Shown: positions 42,735-49,494 of the stretch, one piece after another | Position numbering within the stretch: position 1 is the first letter of the stretch | Layout of the letters: each line of letters opens with the position of its first letter | Source of the DNA: CAWFZT01 sp963820415 | Lineage (GTDB): Bacteria > Chloroflexota > Anaerolineae > Anaerolineales > Anaerolineaceae | Assembly: GCA_963820415.1 (NCBI GenBank) | Contig: CAWFZT010000005.1 | Span: 186,001-250,000, forward strand | Length of the DNA: 64,000 bases | Direction of reading: 5' to 3' | The notes under the pieces: model-generated | The model's input: only the letters and a program-made list of their open reading frames with translations | The model's database searches: none | Told to the model about the DNA's origin: nothing | Program-made: the position numbers and the translations under genes

Positions 42735-43101
42735 AAAGATCGAAAAAGACCTGGAGGAAGGCCGCCTGCATCCTAGAGATGCTAAAATGATGCTGGCAAA
42801 AGAGATTGTCGGTGCTTTTTATGGCGACCAGGCCGCTGAAAAAGCACAAGTCTTGTTCGTGTGCATGTTCCAGCAAAAAAATGTGCCGGATGAGATGGCG
42901 GAATATCATTTGCAGCCGGGCCAGACTGTGTTGGATGTGTTGGTAGCCGTGGAACTGGCCAAAGGTAGGGGAGAGGGCCGCCGCCTGATTGACCAAAAAG
43001 GGGTGCGCCTGGATGGTGAAGTAATCGCAGATGCCCTGGCTGTTTTTCCCCACCCCGGTGTGCTGCAGGTCGGAAAGCGCCATTTTGTGCGTGTGGTTTG
43101 A
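42727..43101 (+). CDS. tyrS: tyrosyl-tRNA synthetase, C-terminal anticodon and S4 part (after frameshift)
   Basis: Continues the TyrRS after a +1 shift around 42712-42726. EIEKIEKDLEEGRLHPRDAK and MMLAKEIVGAFYG finish the helical anticodon-binding region. An S4 domain then closes the protein (VLDVLVAVELAKGRGEGRRL, KGVRLDGEVIADA). The combined product is about 404 residues, the usual length for the TyrZ-type enzyme. Its stop codon abuts the stop of the convergent SEDS-PBP gene (43101/43102). Confidence 0.88.
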   Translation, partial: EIEKIEKDLEEGRLHPRDAKMMLAKEIVGAFYGDQAAEKAQVLFVCMFQQKNVPDEMAEYHLQPGQTVLDVLVAVELAKGRGEGRRLIDQKGVRLDGEVIADALAVFPHPGVLQVGKRHFVRVV

Positions 43102-45723
43102 TCAGGGCTGCAGGGTGGTTTCGATCAGTTGATCGCCCAGGCTGGTGGCTAATTCGGGGTTATCCTCTTCGAGGACTACGACCAATGCCAGTGGGATCCC
43201 TTGCCATTCTCTATTCGTGCCGGAAAGGAACCAGGTAACCGTTCCTTTTTCCGTTTGAGCCAGTCCTGTGAACTGCCAGATGGGAGCATCCGGCTTTTGC
43301 AGCATTCGCGCGGCTGTGGACAGGCTGGCAGATGGCATTGACGCAGCCGGCGTTCCTGAGGGCAGAATCACCCAACCTTCTTGAGGGGTTTCAATCGCCA
43401 TGGCCAGGCGCGGGCCGGGCCTTGTGCCGTCAGTAGTGAAGGCGGCGACGGCCAGCGCCATTTGCAAAGGGGAGACTTTGACCGACTCTTCTCCCAAGAT
43501 GGCATTGTTGAGGTTTTTGAAGGATTGTAGAGCGACCGGCTGAGTGACGGCCAATGGGATAACCGGCGCCTGGTCGAAGCCAAGCTGGTGATACAGGTCA
43601 AGGATTTGATTTGGGCGAAGCTGTTGGCCCAGGCTGAGTTGAGCCGCCGGGCATCCCTGGCCGACCGCATTACTCCAGTCTGGCGAAATAGGAGCATTTT
43701 GGGTGCAGTCCCAGGTTTTCCCATTCCATTGGATCGAAAATGAGACAGGCAATGGAGGGAGTTGTCCATTATCCAAGACCGCCGCGAGTAAAAATGGAGA
43801 GAGCGCTGTTCCTGGAGGATACTGCCCCTGGGTGACACGGTTTAGGAAAGGTGCAGTGGGGTCCTGGGCCCAGGTCTTCCATTTTTGTTCGAGCTGGTTC
43901 GGGTCATAATAAGGATGTGAGACCATCGCCAGAATTTCACCGGTACTGGCGTTTAACAAAACCACGGCCCCGGTATGTTTACCGACCAGTTGGTCTGCTA
44001 ATTCCTGTAATTTGAGCTGAATGCTTATCCTGACGTTTAAGCCCTGGGGAGGCTGGCTGTATAACAGTTGCGAGGTTAGCACTTCGAGGGAAGAAGTGCC
44101 TTCCAGGCCGCGCAGGTAGGGGTCGAGGGTATCTTCGAGTCCGGCAAAGCCGAAGAGGGGGTCCGCATAGCCGACGACCGGGCTGAGTGGCGTGTATTTC
44201 AGCACACGGGTGAAACTGCCGGGCTCTCCAGTTGATTCAGAGATCACCTGGTTTTCCCGGTCGAGGATTGCTCCGCGTTTTACGTAGGTGTTGGCTATGA
44301 TGCGGCGTGGGTTATCTGGGCGGGCCAGTAAATCGTCCTGGCGGATGAAACCCCACCACACGTCAATCAAAGCAATTGCAATCAGCCCGGCGATCAGAAC
44401 AGCCACGGTCAGCAAGTAAGCCTGTGGGTTGGGAAGGGCTGCCGGCTCGTTTTCGGATTGGTCGCTTAGCAGGCATAACAAAAGCAGCGCGGCAAACGAA
44501 GTGACCAGCGATGATCCTCCATACGAAACGAAAGGTAAGGTTACGCCAGTCAAAGGCAGCAAGCGTAAATTCCCCCCCATGATCAGGATACTCTGGGCGG
44601 AAAGGTATGCGGTTAGACCGGCTGCCAGATAGCGCTGATACATGTTTTGGGCGCGCATAGCAATTAAGAAACCAATCCCAACCAGCAGGGCGATCATCAG
44701 GATTAAGCCGAGGCTTCCGATCAGGCCGGTTTCTTCAGCGATGGCTGAAAAAATAAAATCTGAATAAGCCACCGGGACAACCGCGGGATTGCCCAGGCCA
44801 GGTCCCCGGCCAAAAATACCGCCGGCGGCAATTGCCAGGATCGACTGAACCACCTGGTAAGAGCGCCCGTTCGGATCCAGCCAGGGGTTGGCCCAGCCAT
44901 CTATGCGGATGCGGATGACATCGAAGAAATAATAGCCTGCCACCCCAGCCAGAATTAGCACCAACCCGCTGATGAGCAAGACCCGGCGGCGGCCGCTGGC
45001 CAGGTAAATGATGATGGAATACAGGAAAATAAACAATGAAGCGGTACCCAGGTCGCGCTGGGCGACCAGGATGACCAGCGTGGCTCCAACCAGCACCAGG
45101 GTCGGGGTCAAGAGTTGCATCAGGTTGAAACTGATGGGCAGGCGGTCGGCCAGATAAGCCGCCAGGTACACGACGAGCAGCAGTTTGAGCGGTTCGGAGG
45201 GTTGCAAATAAAACCCTGCCACGTCCAGCCATAGGCGTGGGCCGGCACCGCCCGGGTAGGTGCCAAAAATAAAGGTCAGGACGGCCAGCAGCAATCCGCC
45301 TGTCAGCCAGAGGTATTTATACCGGCGCAGCAAGCCCAAAGGGTCTGGCAGTTTCAGCGCTGCCCAGACCAACGCCAGGCTGACGGCCAGCCAGATTGCC
45401 TGGCGCATACCCAATCCACTGTCCAGGCGCCAGATGGTCAATAATCCCCACCCGCTGAGTAAAGCTGCCAGCGGCAGCAGGTAAGGATTGTGACCGGGGA
45501 GCATCCGATCGGCCTGGCGGATGACCAGGCTGAACCCTAAGAGCCAGATGATAACGCCTGCCCAATGGTCGATCCGGAAACCAGCATTCAAGGTGCGCAA
45601 CCGTACGGACGGCGCAAGGGTTAGAATAGCGGCATACAGGGATACGAACACCGCCGCCAGGATCATCAAGCGGTTCTGGATGCGTTTATTGGGGATCATG
45701 GGGACCAAACCTGGCAGGGTCAC
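43102..45723 (-). CDS. SEDS (RodA/FtsW) glycosyltransferase fused to a degenerate transpeptidase domain
   Basis: 873 residues, GTG start overlapping the mtnP stop (GTGA). Residues about 1-440 form a SEDS polymerase with ten or more membrane helices: FYLQPSEPLKLLLV, VAQRDLGTASLFIFL, GLGNPAVVPVAYSDFIFSAI and LPFVSYGGSSLV are diagnostic. A further helix (about 445-465) leads to a penicillin-binding-protein-like domain (about 475-870; KRGAILDRENQVIS, GAVVLLNASTGEILAMVSHP). The catalytic motifs are lost: YPPGTALSPFLLAAVL stands where YPPGSTFK is expected, and TGLAQTEKGTVTWFLSG stands for KTGTA. It should polymerise glycan, with the PBP part structural. Confidence 0.9.
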   Translation of the reverse strand: MTLPGLVPMIPNKRIQNRLMILAAVFVSLYAAILTLAPSVRLRTLNAGFRIDHWAGVIIWLLGFSLVIRQADRMLPGHNPYLLPLAALLSGWGLLTIWRLDSGLGMRQAIWLAVSLALVWAALKLPDPLGLLRRYKYLWLTGGLLLAVLTFIFGTYPGGAGPRLWLDVAGFYLQPSEPLKLLLVVYLAAYLADRLPISFNLMQLLTPTLVLVGATLVILVAQRDLGTASLFIFLYSIIIYLASGRRRVLLISGLVLILAGVAGYYFFDVIRIRIDGWANPWLDPNGRSYQVVQSILAIAAGGIFGRGPGLGNPAVVPVAYSDFIFSAIAEETGLIGSLGLILMIALLVGIGFLIAMRAQNMYQRYLAAGLTAYLSAQSILIMGGNLRLLPLTGVTLPFVSYGGSSLVTSFAALLLLCLLSDQSENEPAALPNPQAYLLTVAVLIAGLIAIALIDVWWGFIRQDDLLARPDNPRRIIANTYVKRGAILDRENQVISESTGEPGSFTRVLKYTPLSPVVGYADPLFGFAGLEDTLDPYLRGLEGTSSLEVLTSQLLYSQPPQGLNVRISIQLKLQELADQLVGKHTGAVVLLNASTGEILAMVSHPYYDPNQLEQKWKTWAQDPTAPFLNRVTQGQYPPGTALSPFLLAAVLDNGQLPPLPVSFSIQWNGKTWDCTQNAPISPDWSNAVGQGCPAAQLSLGQQLRPNQILDLYHQLGFDQAPVIPLAVTQPVALQSFKNLNNAILGEESVKVSPLQMALAVAAFTTDGTRPGPRLAMAIETPQEGWVILPSGTPAASMPSASLSTAARMLQKPDAPIWQFTGLAQTEKGTVTWFLSGTNREWQGIPLALVVVLEEDNPELATSLGDQLIETTLQP

Positions 45724-46589
45724 GGAACCAGGTATTTATCCACCAACAGTCCAAGCTTTTTGCGCGTCTCAACCGGTATGCGCTCGGGGTGGGTAATGAT
45801 GGCATCCTGCAGGGCATGCTGGCAATCACAGGGAGTTTCAGGTGAAAGTTTTTCGACCAGGACCTGGATAGCTTTTTGAGCCAGGGCGGTATTATTAAAC
45901 AAAGTCCGTATGACCATGTCAACCGTAACCGGTTCTTCGCTGACATGCCAGACGTCATAATCGGTGACGTGCGCCATGCAGGCGTAGCACATTTCCGCTT
46001 CAAGCGCCAGGAATACTTCCGGGCAGGTAGTCATGCCAATTACAGACATACCCCAGGCACGGAAAGTATGCGATTCAGCCCGGGTGGAAAAGCGCGGCCC
46101 TTCGATGGTAATGAAGTTGCCGCCCAGGTGGGCTGTTCCACCTGCCTGGAGGGTTGCCTCATACACCTGGGCTGAAAAGGTATTGCAAAACGGGTCAGCC
46201 GTTCCGATGTGAACAACCAGCCCCTCTCCGAAAAAGGTGCGCGCCCGGCCGCGCGTAAAATCGAAGACCTGATCTGGGATGACGATGTGCCCCGGGGCGT
46301 AGTCATCTCGCAAAGATCCACAGGCATTGATCCCCACCACCCGCTGGACTCCTGACATCTTAAGAGCGTAGATGTTGGCGCGGTAATTAACTTCGCTGGG
46401 GGAGATGTGATGGCCAATCCCATGCCGGGCCAGGAACGCTACCCGCTGGCCCGACAGGGTCCCAACCGTAATTGGCGAGCTGGGGCTGCCAAAAGGGGTG
46501 TCAATTTCCAAGATTTCAACATCTTTCAAGGCGGGCATATCATACAGCCCGGAACCGCCGATCACAGCCAGGACAGGGATTTCTTTCAA
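45720..46589 (-). CDS. mtnP: S-methyl-5'-thioadenosine phosphorylase
   Basis: 289 residues from TTG 46589, selected for GGAGGGAG just upstream; the frame is open to an ATG at 46625. It phosphorolyses methylthioadenosine to adenine and methylthioribose-1-phosphate in methionine salvage. Motifs: VLAVIGGSGLYDM (phosphate loop), FLARHGIGHHISPSEVNYRA (about 55-74), GSLRDDYAPGHIVIPDQ, TIEGPRFSTRAES (about 185) and VIGMTTCPEVFLALEAEMCY, all typical of MTAP rather than PNP (compare punA at 28743). It lies upstream of the SEDS fusion with a 4-bp overlap. Confidence 0.92.
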   Translation of the reverse strand: MKEIPVLAVIGGSGLYDMPALKDVEILEIDTPFGSPSSPITVGTLSGQRVAFLARHGIGHHISPSEVNYRANIYALKMSGVQRVVGINACGSLRDDYAPGHIVIPDQVFDFTRGRARTFFGEGLVVHIGTADPFCNTFSAQVYEATLQAGGTAHLGGNFITIEGPRFSTRAESHTFRAWGMSVIGMTTCPEVFLALEAEMCYACMAHVTDYDVWHVSEEPVTVDMVIRTLFNNTALAQKAIQVLVEKLSPETPCDCQHALQDAIITHPERIPVETRKKLGLLVDKYLVP

Positions 46590-46736
46590 AGCTCCCTCCA
46601 ATAATCCGGTCCATGAAAAAAGCAACCAGGGTGAATATGAGATCGATATAAATATAGCACATTTGAGAGATAGAGAGAAGAGAGGCCCAAACGAATAGAT
46701 GATAGAATAGATCAGCCGCCCTCTCGAAATGCGGTA

Positions 46737-47579
46737 ATGAATTTCACCATAGAAAGACCCTCGCCGATGCCTGCTGCTAGCTCAATCCCTCCTGGCCCCG
46801 CCAGCTACGACCCGGATTATTTTGCTCCTCTATTCGCCATCGAAGATCACCATTTCTGGTTCAGGGCACGCAATGAGGTTATTTCCGCCCTGGTGGAAAA
46901 AGAGTTACGGCGCCTGGCCCCTGGCTACCGGATTCTCGAAGTGGGGTGCGGTACCGGTAATGTGCTGCGCGTACTTGAAAAGGTCTGCAAACATGGCCAG
47001 GTCATCGGCATGGACCTGTTCTTGGAGGGTTTGGAGTACGCCCGGCGAAGGGTGAGGATTGGTTTGGTCCAGGGAGACATGCAGGCGCCGCCCTTCGGCG
47101 AAAAATTTCATTTAATCGGGCTGTTCGATGTGCTCGAACACCTGCCCGACGACCTGCAGGTGCTGGACTATCTGTATTCAATGCTGTTACCAGGTGCCGT
47201 GCTCTTCCTGACTGTTCCGGCGTTCCCTTCCTTGTGGAGCTATTTTGACGAAGCCGGCCGCCATGTCCGGCGGTACCAGTTTCACGAGCTGCAAACCAGG
47301 CTGGAACAGGCTGGATTCAAGGTTGAAACGATCAGCTATTATATGATGAGCATTTTTCCCTTAGTGTGGATGCAGCGTAAGCTGGCCCCGCGACGTTCAC
47401 AGGGAAAGGCCAGGGACGAAAAAGATGTGCATGACCGGACGGTGAATGAATTGAGGATCGTGCCGGTGGCTAACCAGGCGCTGGCCACAATTTTGAGCCT
47501 CGAAGCCTGCTGGCTAAAAAGCGGGCGCCGGCTGCCCTTCGGCACCTCGCTCCTGGCCATGGGTCGTAAGCCGGATTAA
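46737..47579 (+). CDS. class I SAM-dependent methyltransferase
   Basis: 280 residues. Motif I is ILEVGCGTGNVLRVLE (about residues 64-79), with the acidic motif II GQVIGMDLFLEGLEYARRR, then GLFDVLEHLPDDLQVLDYLY (motif IV) and the methyltransf_11/12 fold throughout. The N-terminal YFAPLFAIEDHHFWFRARNE resembles methyltransferases acting on glycan, lipid or polyketide substrates; the acceptor is unknown. No obvious ribosome binding site precedes the ATG. It is inserted on the opposite strand between two minus-strand blocks (mtnP-SEDS and fhaB-fhaA), and its stop overlaps the fhaB-like gene end by 4 bp. Confidence 0.87.
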   Translation: MNFTIERPSPMPAASSIPPGPASYDPDYFAPLFAIEDHHFWFRARNEVISALVEKELRRLAPGYRILEVGCGTGNVLRVLEKVCKHGQVIGMDLFLEGLEYARRRVRIGLVQGDMQAPPFGEKFHLIGLFDVLEHLPDDLQVLDYLYSMLLPGAVLFLTVPAFPSLWSYFDEAGRHVRRYQFHELQTRLEQAGFKVETISYYMMSIFPLVWMQRKLAPRRSQGKARDEKDVHDRTVNELRIVPVANQALATILSLEACWLKSGRRLPFGTSLLAMGRKPD

Positions 47580-48001
47580 CTTTTAATCGTAATCAGGAAA
47601 TTCGTCTTGCCACAGCGCAGCTCATCGCCGGTGATAATTACCGTGGCTACTTCGACGCGTTCGCCGTTCAAGAACGTCCCGTTGGTCGAATGCAAATCCT
47701 CCACCCACCACTGGTTGTGATGGTAGCTCAAGTGAGCGTGGTGGGCAGAGACTGTATCGTGGTCGATGGGGTAGTCGCAGTTGGGATCACGACCTAGTAC
47801 CACCTCTACGGAATTGTATTCGCGCCGGCTGGCGGTCTCCATTTCTATGGGTGAGAGTACCATGCCCGGCACCTGCCGTGAACTGATCAGCAGGCTGCTA
47901 ATGTGGATCTGGTGCCAGATGGTGTACAGCGCCCAGGCCAGGAAGGCGTACAGGCTGGCAGCTAACAGCAGACGTAGGATGAAAGCGATGATGGCGCTCA
48001 T
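47576..48001 (-). CDS. FHA-domain membrane protein (FhaB-like)
   Basis: 141 residues. One N-terminal transmembrane helix (about 4-27) is followed by a forkhead-associated domain (about 60-135) with the phosphothreonine-binding residues intact: VLGRDPNCDYPID, then VSAHHAHLSYHHNQWWVEDL and STNGTFLNGERV. FHA domains bind phospho-Thr targets of Ser/Thr kinases. The TM-FHA layout is that of mycobacterial FhaB/FipA. It starts 3 bp after the FhaA-like gene ends, in the same order as in Actinobacteria. No kinase is visible in the window. Confidence 0.87.
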   Translation of the reverse strand: MSAIIAFILRLLLAASLYAFLAWALYTIWHQIHISSLLISSRQVPGMVLSPIEMETASRREYNSVEVVLGRDPNCDYPIDHDTVSAHHAHLSYHHNQWWVEDLHSTNGTFLNGERVEVATVIITGDELRCGKTNFLITIKS

Positions 48002-48004
48002 AAA

Positions 48005-48790
48005 TTACCCGATCGGAGCAGTGTGTGAATTGGTCTCGTCCCGGGTGTCTGCTCCAGGCGCAGTTTCATCCGCGGGGGTGTCTTCTCCATAGATCAATGG
48101 TACCCCAGAAAGGGAAATTACGTCCCCGGCTTTCAGCGCATGCTGAGAGATGCGCTGCCCGTTCACATAAGTGCCCCCGGTGGAGTCTAAATCGAAAAGC
48201 ACGTAATGTCCGTGGACGGCCCTGAGCTGGGCATGGGTGCGGGAGACGCGCGGGTCATCTATGGCTAGGTGATTGTCAAGCCTGCGACCGATATTGACGA
48301 CTACCAGGCGCAGAGGAAAAATCGCTCCATCTACAATCAAGAAAGCGCTGGAAGGGCGTGGGTCTTTCTCGTCGTGGGGTTGGTCGTGCACGATTTGAAC
48401 CACGGTGGTGGTGGCTATTTTGTCATCCATCCAGGAAGCATTCACTTTGATGTATTTCAAAGGGATTTCTGGGTCAGCCAGCAGGCGAATGGAGGGAGGA
48501 TTAGGAAAAACCACTTCGCTTTCCTGGGCTGACTCGATCAGAATTTGCGCTAGCGAATCTTGTAACCCAACATTGGCCTGCCAGGAGGGCAAATCATCCG
48601 GATTTACCAGGATGGTATAAACATCGGGAGCGATGATTTTCCCATTCCTGGCCAGGATCGCCAAATCACGCATGGCTGCCACCAGTTGATGCGCCAGAGG
48701 ATGGTCGGTAGTTCCCCGGTTGAAAAGTTTTACTGTATTCTCGATTATTGCCTGCAGGCGGCTTTCGATGTAATCAAGTTTCGCTTTCAT
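48005..48790 (-). CDS. DUF3662-FHA protein (FhaA-like)
   Basis: 261 residues. The N-terminal domain (about 1-120) has the DUF3662 look: LQAIIENTVKLFNRGTT, then IAPDVYTILVNPDDLPSW and LAQILIESAQESEV. A linker follows, then a C-terminal FHA domain (about 165-240) with IGRRLDNHLAIDDPRVSRTH and DLDSTGGTYVNGQRISQHAL. This DUF3662-FHA arrangement is that of FhaA of Mycobacterium, a peptidoglycan-synthesis scaffold that binds phosphorylated MviN. It is paired with the FhaB-like gene 3 bp downstream. In Actinobacteria both lie by rodA and pbpA; here the SEDS-PBP fusion is 2 kb away on the same strand. Confidence 0.88.
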   Translation of the reverse strand: MKAKLDYIESRLQAIIENTVKLFNRGTTDHPLAHQLVAAMRDLAILARNGKIIAPDVYTILVNPDDLPSWQANVGLQDSLAQILIESAQESEVVFPNPPSIRLLADPEIPLKYIKVNASWMDDKIATTTVVQIVHDQPHDEKDPRPSSAFLIVDGAIFPLRLVVVNIGRRLDNHLAIDDPRVSRTHAQLRAVHGHYVLFDLDSTGGTYVNGQRISQHALKAGDVISLSGVPLIYGEDTPADETAPGADTRDETNSHTAPIG

Positions 48791-48793
48791 CAG

Positions 48794-48799
48794 TATAAT
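48794..48799 (+). promoter_or_regulatory. candidate -10 box for the archease gene (AGTATAAT)
   Basis: TATAAT 10-13 bp before the ATGs at 48809/48812. A start site about 7 nt downstream would make the message leaderless or nearly so. The box also overlaps the divergent fhaA-like region. Confidence 0.3.
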
Positions 48800-48811
48800 T
48801 ATAATGGAATG

Positions 48812-49228
48812 ATGATTGAAAAACAGCCTTCTGGTTATTTAGAAATTTCTCATACTGCCGATTGGGCCCTGAAAGTATGGGCGCCTGACATGCCCGGTTT
48901 GTTCAAGCAGGCTGCTTATGGCATGTATGCCCTCCTGCAAATCCAGCTCCAGCCGGGCGGGCGTTATGAATGTCCGTTGGACCTGGAGGCTGAGGATGCA
49001 GAGGGTTTGCTGGTAAGCTTTCTATCCGAACTGCTTTACCTGACTGAACAGGAAGGCCTGGGATTTGACGCCTTTGACCTGGCCATAGAAGGCTGCCACC
49101 TGAGCGGGCGTATACTCGGCGCGCCGGTTGAAAGCCAGCGGAAAGAGATCAAGGCTGTCACCTATCACGACCTGGCCATCCAAACCACACAGCAGGGGTT
49201 GGAAACCACCATCGTCTTCGATGTTTAG
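48812..49228 (+). CDS. archease-family protein
   Basis: 138 residues from the ATG at 48812 (or 139 from 48809); a longer open frame back to 48686 overlaps the FhaA-like gene on the other strand and lacks family homology. Archeases activate the RtcB tRNA/RNA ligase by aiding its guanylylation. Recognised by LEISHTADWALKVWAPDMPGL near the N-terminus (the HTAD/HTADWGL metal-site region), LFKQAAYGMYALL and KAVTYHDLAI (the conserved TYH near residue 112). An RtcB gene is not present nearby. Its start is divergent from the fhaA-like gene. Confidence 0.85.
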   Translation: MIEKQPSGYLEISHTADWALKVWAPDMPGLFKQAAYGMYALLQIQLQPGGRYECPLDLEAEDAEGLLVSFLSELLYLTEQEGLGFDAFDLAIEGCHLSGRILGAPVESQRKEIKAVTYHDLAIQTTQQGLETTIVFDV

Positions 49229-49236
49229 CGCATTTT

Positions 49237-49329
49237 TGGAATTCACCGTGGAAGGTCCCGGATTTTGGGTGTGAGCGTGCGTACGCACGCTCACACCCAA
49301 AATCCGGGAGTTCACCACGGGGATTCCCA
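49237..49329. repeat. palindromic element, copy C (perfect 52-nt core)
   Basis: The core 49257-49308 is a perfect palindrome of 26-nt arms, centred on GCGTGCGTACGCACGC with no loop. Outside it are TGGAATTCACCGTGG (49237-49251) and CCACGGGGATTCCCA (49315-49329), mostly complementary. It begins 9 bp after the archease stop. The best-preserved copy of the family in the window. Confidence 0.9.
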
Positions 49330-49396
49330 ACGAACCTGTTTAAGATTTGTATACCGGTTAGATAAAATTTAGTTATTTTCCATACCAGAAATGCAG

Positions 49397-49402
49397 TAAA
49401 AT
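49397..49402 (+). promoter_or_regulatory. candidate -10 box (CAGTAAAATAATAG)
   Basis: TAAAAT located between palindromic elements C and E2 and about 93 bp before the next gene start. Weaker than the other boxes because G precedes only on one side. Confidence 0.25.
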
Positions 49403-49425
49403 AATAGGACTTTTTTAGGCCGGTT

Positions 49426-49469
49426 GGGAATGGTTGAGCTGGATCAGGTCTTCCACAGAAAATCCCAAA
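49426..49469. repeat. short palindromic element, copy E2
   Basis: 44 nt, GGGAAT to CCCAAA, with CTGGATCAGG and TTCCACAGAAAATCCC inside; 34 of 44 positions match the copy at 15231. It lies 97 bp from element C and 25 bp before the next gene. Confidence 0.65.
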
Positions 49470-49494
49470 GGTCCTCTTTTTGGAGGCTTCAGGT

